NCBI RefSeq assembly: GCF_014641555.1
Contig: NZ_BMHY01000011.1
Span: forward strand, 87,066 to 151,065
Direction of reading: 5' to 3'
DNA length: 64,000 bases
DNA from: Paenibacillus radicis (ex Gao et al. 2016)
Lineage (GTDB): Bacteria > Bacillota > Bacilli > Paenibacillales > Paenibacillaceae
Shown here: positions 1 to 7,670 of the stretch, in pieces
How positions within the stretch are numbered: the first letter of the stretch is position 1
How the letters are laid out: each line of letters starts with the position of its first letter
The notes under the pieces: model-generated
Database searches by the model: none
Told to the model about the DNA's origin: nothing
Seen by the model: only the letters and a program-made list of their open reading frames with translations
Translations under genes and position numbers: made by a program

Positions 1-152
1 GCAGCCATGTTGGGACTATAGCCCAGTTCATCGGCGATCGTCTTAATTTTGAGCCGCGTACCTTCGTTAACGTCGTCATATCCATTCAAGGCGCGGGATA
101 CCGTCGTCACGGATACGCCTGCTGATTTGGCAATGTCTTTAATGGTGACCAT
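1..152 (-). CDS. LacI-family transcriptional regulator, N-terminal part
   Basis: Partial gene running off the left edge; only about 50 codons are visible. The translation begins MVTIKDIAKSAGVSVTTVSR and continues with ALNG and ADELGYSPNMA, the standard LacI-family DNA-binding helix-turn-helix with its hinge-side helix. The ATG at 152 is preceded by GGAGGT on the minus strand. The gene diverges from the debranching-enzyme/ABC-importer genes, and two LacI-type palindromes lie between them. It is therefore the likely sugar-responsive repressor of that operon and of itself. The ligand-binding domain lies outside the window, so the inducer cannot be named. Confidence 0.93.
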   Translation of the reverse strand, partial: MVTIKDIAKSAGVSVTTVSRALNGYDDVNEGTRLKIKTIADELGYSPNMA

Positions 153-241
153 CGAATACCTCCAAAATCGTTAAAAAAATTAAAATATAAATTCGGGGTT
201 GTAAATGCTTTCATCATGATCTATAATTCACATTATAACGC

Positions 242-259
242 ATCCGAAACGTTTTGGAA
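242..259. promoter_or_regulatory. LacI-type operator, imperfect palindrome
   Basis: ATCCGAAACGTTTTGGAA is an imperfect version of the perfect palindrome at 309-326 (half-site ATCCGAAAC). It lies about 90 bp upstream of the divergent regulator start, with the partner site 50 bp further on. The CG centre and the paired arrangement suit a LacI-family repressor. Assignment to the adjacent regulator is inferred from position. Confidence 0.65.
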
Positions 260-308
260 AGTTTGCAGGCGCCATTTTCATAACGGGATGCCCATTTTTT
301 TGACGTTG

Positions 309-326
309 ATCCGAAACGTTTCGGAT
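309..326. promoter_or_regulatory. LacI-type operator, perfect 18-bp palindrome
   Basis: ATCCGAAACGTTTCGGAT is a perfect 18-bp palindrome with the central CG typical of LacI/CcpA-family sites. It ends 44 bp upstream of the TTG start of the debranching-enzyme gene, where a bound repressor would block transcription. The imperfect copy at 242-259 could allow cooperative binding or looping. Confidence 0.75.
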
Positions 327-370
327 GCTCGCGATTAAATAGCTACTACAGCAAGAAAAGAGGGGAAAGC

Positions 371-2464
371 TTGGATTATCGAGTCATCAAAGAGAACGAC
401 CTGTTTCTAATGACGGACAAAAACGGCGACATTCCGCAAGGTGATGCTTCCGGTCTGGGACTGTATACGAAAGATACACGGTTCCTGAGCAGAATGGAGA
501 TTCGGATTAATGGACGCAGCCCGATTCTATTGTCCTCCGCTGCCGACGAGAACTATATTTCAACGATTCGCCTGACCAATCCGCATATGGAGGAGAACGG
601 CGAACTGATCTTATGGAGGGAATCAGTCGAAATCGAACGTACCCGGTTCATTTATGACGGGGGGCTGTATGAAACCTTCAAGTTGACGAGCTACTATCCG
701 AAAGCGATTCAATTCGATTTCTCGGTGCTGCTGGATGCGGACTTTGCCGACATGTTCGTCGTTCGCGGCTTCCAGCATGGAGATTTGGGCAGCAAGTCAG
801 GCGAGCAGCAAGGCGAACGCCAAAGAACGATTGGCTATGACGGCGCCGACGGCGTCCGAAGAGAAACGAAAATCAAATGGGATACCGCGGAAAGCCGCGT
901 CGAAGATAACGGTGAGCTGCATTTCGCTGTTGCGCTGAATCACCGTGAATCCGCTTCCATTACTTTCTTTGTCGCTCCTGTTGTGGATGGAATAGAGCCT
1001 CAGCAGCATGAGCCGCAGCATGCGATGGAAAAGCTTAGACAGTCCTATGCAGAGTGGAATAGCTCTACAACGACCGTCAACAGCGATATTGCGCTGTTCG
1101 ATAAGCTCTATTACCGCGGCGTTCAAGACTTGCGGGTTCTGCTGACCGATATAGGCTATGGCGCATTTCCAGTAGCTGGATTGCCTTGGTATTCCGTGCC
1201 GTTCGGCCGCGACAGCTTGATTGCCGCATTGCAGATGCTGTCGCTTAATCCGGAGATTGCCAAAGGCACGCTGCTGACGCTGGCCGCTTATCAAGGCAAG
1301 AAAGAGGATGAGTGGCGGGATGAGGAGCCGGGCAAGGTGATGCATGAAATTCGTTATGGCGAGCTGGCTGGAACGAACCAAGTGCCGTTTACACCTTATT
1401 ACGGAACGATAGATGCAACGCCGCTGTTTCTGCTGCTGGCAGCCGAATATTATCACTGGACGGGAGACGCCGGCTTTATCGTCTCGTTAATGCCTCATTT
1501 GAACGAAGCGCTGGCTTGGATTAAAGAATACGGCGATTATGACAACGATGCGTTTGTTGAATACTATCAGAAGTCTTCCAAAGGTATCGCTAACCAAGGA
1601 TGGAAAGATTCCGCAGATTCCGTCGTTCACAGCAACGGCGATTACGCAGAAGCGCCTATCGCACTCGTCGAGGTTCAAGGCTATGTGTATCAGGCATTGA
1701 CGCGTTTGGCACCGATATTCAGAAGCCTGGATCTGGCTGTACAAGCAGACAGCATGGAAGAGGAAGCAGCGAGTCTCCGCGAGAAGTTCGAGAGCCAGTT
1801 CTGGATGGAAGAGGAGCAGTTCTATGCCATTGCACTCGACAAAGACAAGAAGCGTGTAGATTCAGTTACTTCCAATCCGGGACATATTCTGATGTCGGGT
1901 ATTGCATCGCCGGAGCGGGCTAAGGCAGTTGCAGAAAGACTGGTCGCTCCTGACATGTTCGGCGGATACGGTATCCGGACGATGAGCACGGATGCTGCAG
2001 GCTATAATCCGATGAGCTACCATGACGGCAGCGTATGGCCGCATGACAATTCAATGTGCTTGCTTGGACTCAGCAGTTCCGGCTTCACAAAAGAAGCGAC
2101 CACGGTCATGCAGGGCCTGATGAAGGCTGCTGAAGGTTTTGAATATTACAGATTGCCTGAGCTTTATTGCGGATATGACGATTCGCTGGGATCGCCTGTA
2201 CCTTATCCCGTAGCTTGCTCGCCGCAAGCATGGGCCGCTGGCACGCCGTTAACTTTCGTGCAATCGCTGCTGGGATTGAAGCCCGACGGCTTAAACCGCC
2301 GGATCACACTGACGCCGTCCCTGCTGGATGGAATGAACGAGCTGAAGGTCGACCATATGCGAATTGGCAACGGTACGCTAAGCTTGCGGATTTCGCGCGG
2401 AGAAGACGGGGCAGTCGTGGAAACGCTGTCTAACTCGACTGGCTATGAGCTGGTCATTGCCTAG
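371..2464 (+). CDS. Glycogen-debranching-like amylo-alpha-1,6-glucosidase family protein
   Basis: A 697-residue cytoplasmic protein with no signal peptide. The N-terminal ~200 residues resemble the bacterial debranching-enzyme N-terminal beta domain (GDE_N_bis type: opening DLFLMTDKNGDIPQGDASGLGLY, shown here only in part as DASGLGLY). The rest is an (alpha/alpha)6-barrel catalytic region with FGRDS at 278-282, WKDS at 411-414 and YHDGSVWPHDN from 550. Acidic residues in these motifs are the likely catalytic ones. The TTG start at 371 has AGAGGGG just upstream. It is first in a transcription unit with a sugar ABC importer (2523-5638) and diverges from a LacI regulator. It probably hydrolyses an imported oligosaccharide. 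Family placement is good; the exact glycosidic linkage is not established. Confidence 0.82.
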   Translation: MDYRVIKENDLFLMTDKNGDIPQGDASGLGLYTKDTRFLSRMEIRINGRSPILLSSAADENYISTIRLTNPHMEENGELILWRESVEIERTRFIYDGGLYETFKLTSYYPKAIQFDFSVLLDADFADMFVVRGFQHGDLGSKSGEQQGERQRTIGYDGADGVRRETKIKWDTAESRVEDNGELHFAVALNHRESASITFFVAPVVDGIEPQQHEPQHAMEKLRQSYAEWNSSTTTVNSDIALFDKLYYRGVQDLRVLLTDIGYGAFPVAGLPWYSVPFGRDSLIAALQMLSLNPEIAKGTLLTLAAYQGKKEDEWRDEEPGKVMHEIRYGELAGTNQVPFTPYYGTIDATPLFLLLAAEYYHWTGDAGFIVSLMPHLNEALAWIKEYGDYDNDAFVEYYQKSSKGIANQGWKDSADSVVHSNGDYAEAPIALVEVQGYVYQALTRLAPIFRSLDLAVQADSMEEEAASLREKFESQFWMEEEQFYAIALDKDKKRVDSVTSNPGHILMSGIASPERAKAVAERLVAPDMFGGYGIRTMSTDAAGYNPMSYHDGSVWPHDNSMCLLGLSSSGFTKEATTVMQGLMKAAEGFEYYRLPELYCGYDDSLGSPVPYPVACSPQAWAAGTPLTFVQSLLGLKPDGLNRRITLTPSLLDGMNELKVDHMRIGNGTLSLRISRGEDGAVVETLSNSTGYELVIA

Positions 2465-2522
2465 GCAACACGAAACATTTTTCATATAGATAAAGCTCAC
2501 ATTACTAGGGAGGTTTTAAGGT

Positions 2523-3818
2523 ATGAAGAAAAGATCAGGTTTTGCAATTGTTGCTTTAATTTTGTCTGCAGTATTGGTATTGTCCGCATGCGGCAAAAGC
2601 GGAGGAAACGCTAACTCGCCGGAATCGACATCCGGGAGCAACGGTTCAAAAGAGCCCGTTACGGTTACGCTAGCGGGATGGGGCGCAAGTCCGGAAGAGC
2701 AGGAGCTGCTCAACCAGACGATCCAAGAGTTTGAGACAAAGCACCCGAACGTGAAGGTTAAGTATGAAGTAATCGCCGATCAATACATGGATGTTATTAA
2801 GACAAGACTTATCGGCGGCGAAGGTCCCGACGTCTTCTATCTGGATGCATTCGAAGCGCCAGGTCTTATCGAACGCAACGTTCTCGAACCGCTGGACAGC
2901 TATGTAACACCAGAATTTGACGTAGCTGACTTTGACCAGCCGATGCTGGATGCGTTCAAGCAAGGCGGAGTTACTTACGGGTTCCCGAAGGACTCCTCGA
3001 CACTTGCTATGTTCTACAACAAGAAAGACTTCGCAGATGCGGGTATTACGACTCCGCCAGCTACATGGGAAGAGCTTCAAGCAGCTGCAGTTAAGCTGAC
3101 GAAAAAAGAAGGCGACAAAACGGTTCGTTACGGCTTTGGTGTTGCACCTGAGCTTGCCCGTCAAATGTTTATGATTCAAGCCTTTGGCGGCAAAGTGGCA
3201 GACGAAGAAGGAAACGCTGCGTTTGCTTCGCCAGAAGCGCTGAAAGGCCTGCAGCTTGTTACCGATATGCACAATGTCGACAAATCCTCTGGCGAGCCTA
3301 AAGAAGTGGGCGCTGGATGGGGCGGCGAAATGTTCGGCCAAGGCAAAGCTTCCATCGTATTCGAAGGAAACTGGGCGATTCCGTTCCTGGAGTCGAACTA
3401 CAAGGATCTGGATTACGGCACAGCCGAGCTTCCAACCATTAATGGCAAAAAAGGAACGATGGCATTCACCGTTGCTTATGTGATGAACAAAGAATCGAAG
3501 AAAAAAGAAGCGGCTTGGGAACTGATCTCGTACTTGACCGGCAAAGAAGGCATGAAAACCTGGACGAGCAAAGGCTTTGCACTGCCAACCCGGAAATCGG
3601 TTGCGACAGAGCTTGGTTATGACAAGGATGAGAAACGCGGAGCAATTGTAGCCGGTGCTTCTTATGCAACACCATGGCAAGCAGGATCGACGCTTCCGAC
3701 GATTATGAGCAACTTCAACAATCAATTCGTGGACACCTTTATGGGCAACTCGAAGCTTGAAGATGCGATAAACAAAGCACAGACGACTGCGAACAAGGAA
3801 ATCGCAGCAGCGAAATAA
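2523..3818 (+). CDS. Sugar ABC transporter substrate-binding lipoprotein
   Basis: A 431-residue family 1 extracellular solute-binding protein. The N-terminus has a lysine-rich start, a hydrophobic stretch and the lipobox LSAC with the lipidated cysteine at residue 23. The body has features of maltose/oligosaccharide-binding proteins: GEGPDVFYLD, YGFPKD, TWEELQAAA and FEGNW. ATG at 2523 follows a GGGAGG site. It is followed by two MalF/MalG-like permeases but no ATPase gene, as is common in Bacillota where a shared MsmX-type ATPase serves several importers. Ligand is inferred to be an oligosaccharide from the linked debranching-like enzyme. Confidence 0.92.
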   Translation: MKKRSGFAIVALILSAVLVLSACGKSGGNANSPESTSGSNGSKEPVTVTLAGWGASPEEQELLNQTIQEFETKHPNVKVKYEVIADQYMDVIKTRLIGGEGPDVFYLDAFEAPGLIERNVLEPLDSYVTPEFDVADFDQPMLDAFKQGGVTYGFPKDSSTLAMFYNKKDFADAGITTPPATWEELQAAAVKLTKKEGDKTVRYGFGVAPELARQMFMIQAFGGKVADEEGNAAFASPEALKGLQLVTDMHNVDKSSGEPKEVGAGWGGEMFGQGKASIVFEGNWAIPFLESNYKDLDYGTAELPTINGKKGTMAFTVAYVMNKESKKKEAAWELISYLTGKEGMKTWTSKGFALPTRKSVATELGYDKDEKRGAIVAGASYATPWQAGSTLPTIMSNFNNQFVDTFMGNSKLEDAINKAQTTANKEIAAAK

Positions 3819-3822
3819 GGGG

Positions 3823-3860
3823 ATGGAGGAGGGGAGATGCCAACAATCTCCCTCCTCCAT
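3823..3860 (+). other. RNA stem-loop between binding-protein and permease genes
   Basis: ATGGAGGAGGGGAGAT pairs with ATCTCCCTCCTCCAT (one bulged G), giving a ~15-bp hairpin starting 4 nt after the binding-protein stop codon. No U-run follows, so it is less likely a terminator. It more likely protects the 3' end of the binding-protein mRNA, as in malE-malF intergenic structures. Part of its arm resembles Shine-Dalgarno sequence. Confidence 0.7.
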
Positions 3861-3895
3861 ACTTTTGAGTTGGTAACGAAAGGAGAAGAGCATGC

Positions 3896-4795
3896 ATGTC
3901 CCAAGCCTCTTCATGGAAAAAGAAACTGCGAAACAACGCGACGGGCTATCTGTTTCTGCTTCCAACGATATTAGTTCTTGGCACTTTTTTATTCTTGCCT
4001 GTCTTCTATTCACTCTATCTCTCTGGACATAAAGTGAATTTGCTGGGCGATGTCAGCTACAAATGGGTTGGCTTCAACAACTTCTCCCGGATGGCGGGGG
4101 ACGAGCGAGCATGGATCGCACTGAAAAACACGGCATCATTTGCAATATTCGTTGTGCCGCTGCAAACGGCATGCGCCATCTTTTTGGCAGTCATATTAAA
4201 TGCAAAGCTTAAATTTAAAAACTTTTTCCGCATTGTCTTTTTTATGCCTACCGTTACTTCCTCTGCGGTATTGTCACTTATCTTTATGTGGATTTACAAT
4301 TCGAACGGTCTATTGAACCGGTTGCTTGAATTCATTGGATTGCACGGCTACAACTGGCTTGGAGATCCTGCGGTCGCCATGAAGGCGATCATGCTTATGA
4401 ATATATGGTCTACCGCTCCGTTTTTTATGGTCGTCTTCCTGGCAGCGCTGCAGGATATTCCTGACGCTCTCTACGAATCGGCGATGCTTGACGGGGCAGG
4501 CGCATGGAGAAGATTTATTTCCATCACGCTGCCGCTGCTTAAGCCTGCTACCTTCTTTACAGTCGTCATGGGTTTTATCGGCACGTTCCAGCTATTCGAT
4601 CAATCGTATATTTTCTCGGCAGGCTCCGGCGGTCCGAACAACTCGACCTTGACCGTTGCGCTGCTCATCTATCAATATGCATTCAAAAATCTTGACTTTG
4701 GCTACGCTTCAGCGCTGGCAGTCATGCTGGCTGCGGTCATCCTGCTCGTCACGCTGATTCAACGCAAGCTGTTTGCCGAAGAGAAGCTGAACTAG
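3896..4795 (+). CDS. Sugar ABC transporter permease, MalF-like
   Basis: A 299-residue integral membrane protein with about six hydrophobic segments, beginning GYLFLLPTILVLGTFLFLP. The cytoplasmic EAA-type loop, YESAMLDGAGAWRRF followed by ITLPLLKP near residue 200, docks on the ATPase. ATG at 3896 follows AGGAGAAGAG. It lies between the binding protein and the MalG-like permease (12-nt gap), so the two probably form the heterodimeric channel of one carbohydrate importer. Confidence 0.93.
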   Translation: MSQASSWKKKLRNNATGYLFLLPTILVLGTFLFLPVFYSLYLSGHKVNLLGDVSYKWVGFNNFSRMAGDERAWIALKNTASFAIFVVPLQTACAIFLAVILNAKLKFKNFFRIVFFMPTVTSSAVLSLIFMWIYNSNGLLNRLLEFIGLHGYNWLGDPAVAMKAIMLMNIWSTAPFFMVVFLAALQDIPDALYESAMLDGAGAWRRFISITLPLLKPATFFTVVMGFIGTFQLFDQSYIFSAGSGGPNNSTLTVALLIYQYAFKNLDFGYASALAVMLAAVILLVTLIQRKLFAEEKLN

Positions 4796-4807
4796 GAGGG
4801 CGATAAA

Positions 4808-5638
4808 ATGGTAATCCAACAAACCAAATGGGGCAAAGTGGTTCTCTACTTCCTGTTGTTTGCATACGGCTGTGTTACTGTCGCGCCCTTCCTATGGGCG
4901 TTGTCCTCTTCGTTCAAGCCGCTAAGCGAGATCGTGTCGGGAGGCATTAATTTTATTCCGAAGCAGTTTACGCTGCAGAACTATTACGATATTTTCGTTA
5001 AAGAGCCGCTATTTATGCGCTGGATGTATAATAGTGCGCTCATAGCCGTTGTAGCGACAGTGTGCAATACGCTGTTCAATTCGATGGCGGGCTATGCGCT
5101 GGCCCGGATAGATTTTGCCGGGAATAAGATTATGTTCGTGCTCATTCTCGCCGTGCAAATGATTCCGGGTCAATTGACTATCGTGCCTGCATATTTGATT
5201 ATGAAGCAGCTTGATTTGCTGAACACTTACGCAGCATTGACGCTTCCGATGATGGCTAATGCAACGTTCATCTTTATGATGCGGCAGTTTTTCCTTAGCT
5301 TCCCGAAAGAGCTGGAGGAGGCAGCAGCGATGGATGGCTTGAACCGGTTCGGGGTATTCTTTCGCATCGCTTTGCCGCTTGCTGTACCGGCTCTTGCCGC
5401 GCAGACGATCTTCGTCTTCATGGGCGCATGGAATGAGTTTTTGAAGCCGCTCATGTTCATGTCGGATAAGTCGATGTTTACGCTGACGCTCGGTCTCAAT
5501 ACATTCAAAGGCCAATATATTAGCCACTGGAACTATATTATGGCGGCTTCCATGGTATTTACGCTGCCGGCTCTGCTCATCTATGCCTTCTTTAATCGCT
5601 TCTTTATTAAAGGGATTACGTTTACGGGCGGCAAGTAA
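4808..5638 (+). CDS. Sugar ABC transporter permease, MalG-like
   Basis: A 276-residue membrane protein of the carbohydrate-importer inner-membrane family. The EAA loop reads LEEAAAMDGLNRFGVFFRI followed by ALPLAVPALA, and the C-terminus RFFIKGITFTGGK is typical of MalG-type permeases. ATG at 4808 follows GGAGGG directly after the upstream permease. It is the last gene before a strong terminator, closing the operon that starts at 371. Confidence 0.93.
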   Translation: MVIQQTKWGKVVLYFLLFAYGCVTVAPFLWALSSSFKPLSEIVSGGINFIPKQFTLQNYYDIFVKEPLFMRWMYNSALIAVVATVCNTLFNSMAGYALARIDFAGNKIMFVLILAVQMIPGQLTIVPAYLIMKQLDLLNTYAALTLPMMANATFIFMMRQFFLSFPKELEEAAAMDGLNRFGVFFRIALPLAVPALAAQTIFVFMGAWNEFLKPLMFMSDKSMFTLTLGLNTFKGQYISHWNYIMAASMVFTLPALLIYAFFNRFFIKGITFTGGK

Positions 5639-5644
5639 TACAAC

Positions 5645-5690
5645 GAAAAAAGCGGTTCTCATTCCGATAGGGAATGGAACCGTTTTTTTT
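5645..5690 (+). terminator. Rho-independent terminator of the sugar importer operon
   Basis: CGGTTCTCATTCC pairs with GGAATGGAACCG (one bulged base) across a short loop. It is flanked by an A-run and followed by eight T residues, and lies just after the MalG-like gene. Confidence 0.9.
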
Positions 5691-5862
5691 GTGTATGGCG
5701 GAACATTGGAATGAAAACGCTGCCTAAGTTTATGAAATCGTACTCAAAACAATCATATTCCGGCCTAAATAATTAAATATTGAACTATTCAGAAGGCTTC
5801 TCAGCGTTCATAATAGACGATAGCAATATATTCCTACAGCTAGCGAAGGAGCGATTTCGACG

Positions 5863-6495
5863 ATGACACGGATTCAAAAAAATGCAAAAGTGCTTTTTCA
5901 AGGGGACAGCATTACGGATGCAGGCAGAGACAGAAACGACGCTTCCCATTTGGGCGACGGGTATGTACACATTATTGCGGAGAAATTCGCACGGCTTTAT
6001 CCCGATCATAACGTAACCTTTCTGAACCGCGGCATTAGCGGCGATCGTGTTCCCGATCTGACAAGCAGATGGGATGAGGATTGCCTCGATCTGAAACCGG
6101 ACTGGCTGTCTATTTACGTGGGCATTAACGATACATGGCGTAAATACGACAATAATGATCCTACGTCTACCGACCAGTATTACGAGGGCTATCGCAAGCT
6201 TATATTGCGGACGAAGGAGAACAGCAATGCTTCGCTGATCCTTATCGAACCGTTCGTATTGCCAAATACGGAAGACCGCCACGCATGGCGGGAAGACTTG
6301 GATCCGAAAATTTACGCCGTTCGCGAATTGGCGAGAGAATTCCGTACGCTCTACGTGCCGATCGACGGCCTCTTTGCCGCTGCAAGCGCGCAATCGTCAA
6401 TTAGTGAGCTGGCGCCTGATGGCGTTCATCCAGCCCGTCTCGGACAAGAATTGATCGCCAATGCTTGGCTGAACGCTGTGCAAGCAAACGGTTAA
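5863..6495 (+). CDS. SGNH/GDSL-family hydrolase (putative carbohydrate esterase)
   Basis: A 210-residue protein without a signal peptide and with all SGNH blocks: FQGDSIT (nucleophile Ser16), a GISG segment (block II Gly), VGINDT (block III Asn) and PDGVH (Asp186, His189). The family hydrolyses esters; members beside sugar operons are often acetyl-xylan or rhamnogalacturonan acetylesterases, though the substrate is not shown here. It has its own AAGGAG site and downstream terminator and is separated from the ABC operon by a terminator, so it is probably monocistronic. Confidence 0.88.
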   Translation: MTRIQKNAKVLFQGDSITDAGRDRNDASHLGDGYVHIIAEKFARLYPDHNVTFLNRGISGDRVPDLTSRWDEDCLDLKPDWLSIYVGINDTWRKYDNNDPTSTDQYYEGYRKLILRTKENSNASLILIEPFVLPNTEDRHAWREDLDPKIYAVRELAREFRTLYVPIDGLFAAASAQSSISELAPDGVHPARLGQELIANAWLNAVQANG

Positions 6496-6512
6496 TTTAA
6501 CCGCTTCAAACC

Positions 6513-6553
6513 AAAGAACCGGCCCTTTACAAAAAGGAGTCGGTTCTTTTTTT
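6513..6553 (+). terminator. Rho-independent terminator after SGNH hydrolase
   Basis: AAAGAACCGGCCCTTT pairs imperfectly with AAGGAGTCGGTTCTTT, followed by a T-run. The A-rich left flank means it could also serve the convergent ArsR-type gene. Confidence 0.85.
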
Positions 6554-6589
6554 ATGTTTTTTTCATGCTGTTCCTATGCCATTGTCCTG

Positions 6590-7528
6590 TTAAGCGGACG
6601 TCTCTGACAAACGAATAAATGAGAGGACGATATCCTGAGGATGATCGCCGAAGGCCGAGCCGAACAGATTCATGCCGTTGCGGTTGGCTGCATCCGCCTT
6701 AACCTCCAGCCGGACACGAATCGGCTGGTTGAAGGATAACGCCAGCTCATCAATGTTCGTTTGCGAAGAGCTTGAGCCGTTGATGAGGCTGCCTTGACGA
6801 TTGACACGCCATTCGGTAAGCATGCCGTATTCAGTCCCGCTCCTCCAACGCTCAGGAGTCAGCTTGCCTTTACGGTCGCCGTAATCGCTGGGACTCGTCC
6901 AAGTGCCGATCGGCAGATCATTGATCGTAAGCGAAATGTCGGACGGCCAGTCCTCACAAGATCCTGCAGCCTCGGAGCAGAGCTCGGCCCGTAATGCGAT
7001 CTCGTCCAGTTGAACGCCGGGCGGCATCGGATTGGCGAAATAATACTCTACAAAGCCAGTACCTGAAAACCAAAGCAGCGCAGCGTCCGTACGCTCCGGC
7101 ATGTAAAATACGCGCGGATCATCGGATGAGCCGATAATGGCCCCGTCGCGGTTCGCCATGCCGCAAGTCGGCTGTACAGAGCACGTGGCATACATTCCAA
7201 TCGGCATATGTATTTCTTCGACCCGATGCAGGCCGTCTCCCGGCTTAGCCGGCAGCTCCAGTACGATGGAGCGGCAAGTGACGGAGCATATTTTTTCCCG
7301 GTTGGCTCCTTGCCAGGAGAGGACAAGATCGGCTTGCTCCAGCATTTGAACATTAATCGAAATAGTCGGTTGAGCAACGCCTAGCGCATCCGCTAATTGA
7401 CCAACGCTCATTGGTTTGTCGCCCAGCGCCTCCAGAATGCGTACTCGAACGTCGCCGGACAACGCTTTGGCGATCTCCACGATACGTGAAGATGGAAATC
7501 GTATTGTTTCTTGCTTATTTTCATTCAT
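6590..7528 (-). CDS. ArsR-type HTH transcriptional regulator with large C-terminal domain
   Basis: A 312-residue protein. Residues ~12-80 form a winged helix-turn-helix of the ArsR class: IVEIAKALSGDVRVRILEAL, then MSVGQLADALGVAQPTIS. The remaining ~230 residues have no metal-site signature of classical ArsR and look beta-rich (YYFANPMPPGVQ, DISLTINDLPIGTW, RVRLEVKADA), so they may bind a carbohydrate-related ligand. This is inference. It diverges from the GH2 gene at 7671 across a ~140-bp promoter region, which suggests it controls that gene. The start at 7528 has only a modest AGGCGG ribosome site. Confidence 0.8.
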   Translation of the reverse strand: MNENKQETIRFPSSRIVEIAKALSGDVRVRILEALGDKPMSVGQLADALGVAQPTISINVQMLEQADLVLSWQGANREKICSVTCRSIVLELPAKPGDGLHRVEEIHMPIGMYATCSVQPTCGMANRDGAIIGSSDDPRVFYMPERTDAALLWFSGTGFVEYYFANPMPPGVQLDEIALRAELCSEAAGSCEDWPSDISLTINDLPIGTWTSPSDYGDRKGKLTPERWRSGTEYGMLTEWRVNRQGSLINGSSSSQTNIDELALSFNQPIRVRLEVKADAANRNGMNLFGSAFGDHPQDIVLSFIRLSETSA

Positions 7529-7583
7529 GTGAACCGCCTGCTTCCTTTTGAACCTTATTAGTTATAGTGTACAACGATTTAGG

Positions 7584-7607
7584 TGTATTGTAAATTTATA
7601 ATATACA
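7584..7607. promoter_or_regulatory. AT-rich imperfect dyad overlapping a -10 box between ArsR-type and GH2 genes
   Basis: TGTAT and ATACA arms flank a TAAATTTA core and a TATAAT hexamer at 7597-7602. The dyad is imperfect (unequal spacers). Its position between the divergent genes and over a -10-like box makes it a plausible operator for the ArsR-type regulator. Transcription from this box would start near 7609, which argues against translation of the GH2 gene starting at 7608. Confidence 0.4.
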
Positions 7608-7670
7608 TTGTGTTTTTGTTATATTGGTGATAGTATGACTGTAATTCCAATAATGAAAGGTTGTGTTGGC

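Noticed and set aside
2670..4013. Long antisense reading frame of 447 codons across the first sugar-binding-protein gene
   Set aside because: The sense strand encodes a clear lipoprotein with a ribosome site. The antisense product has no recognisable domain and spans the stem-loop region and two genes.
7608..7670. Earliest start of the GH2 gene (TTG at 7608)
   Set aside because: It overlaps the predicted transcription start and has no ribosome site. The added residues do not resemble GH2 N-termini.
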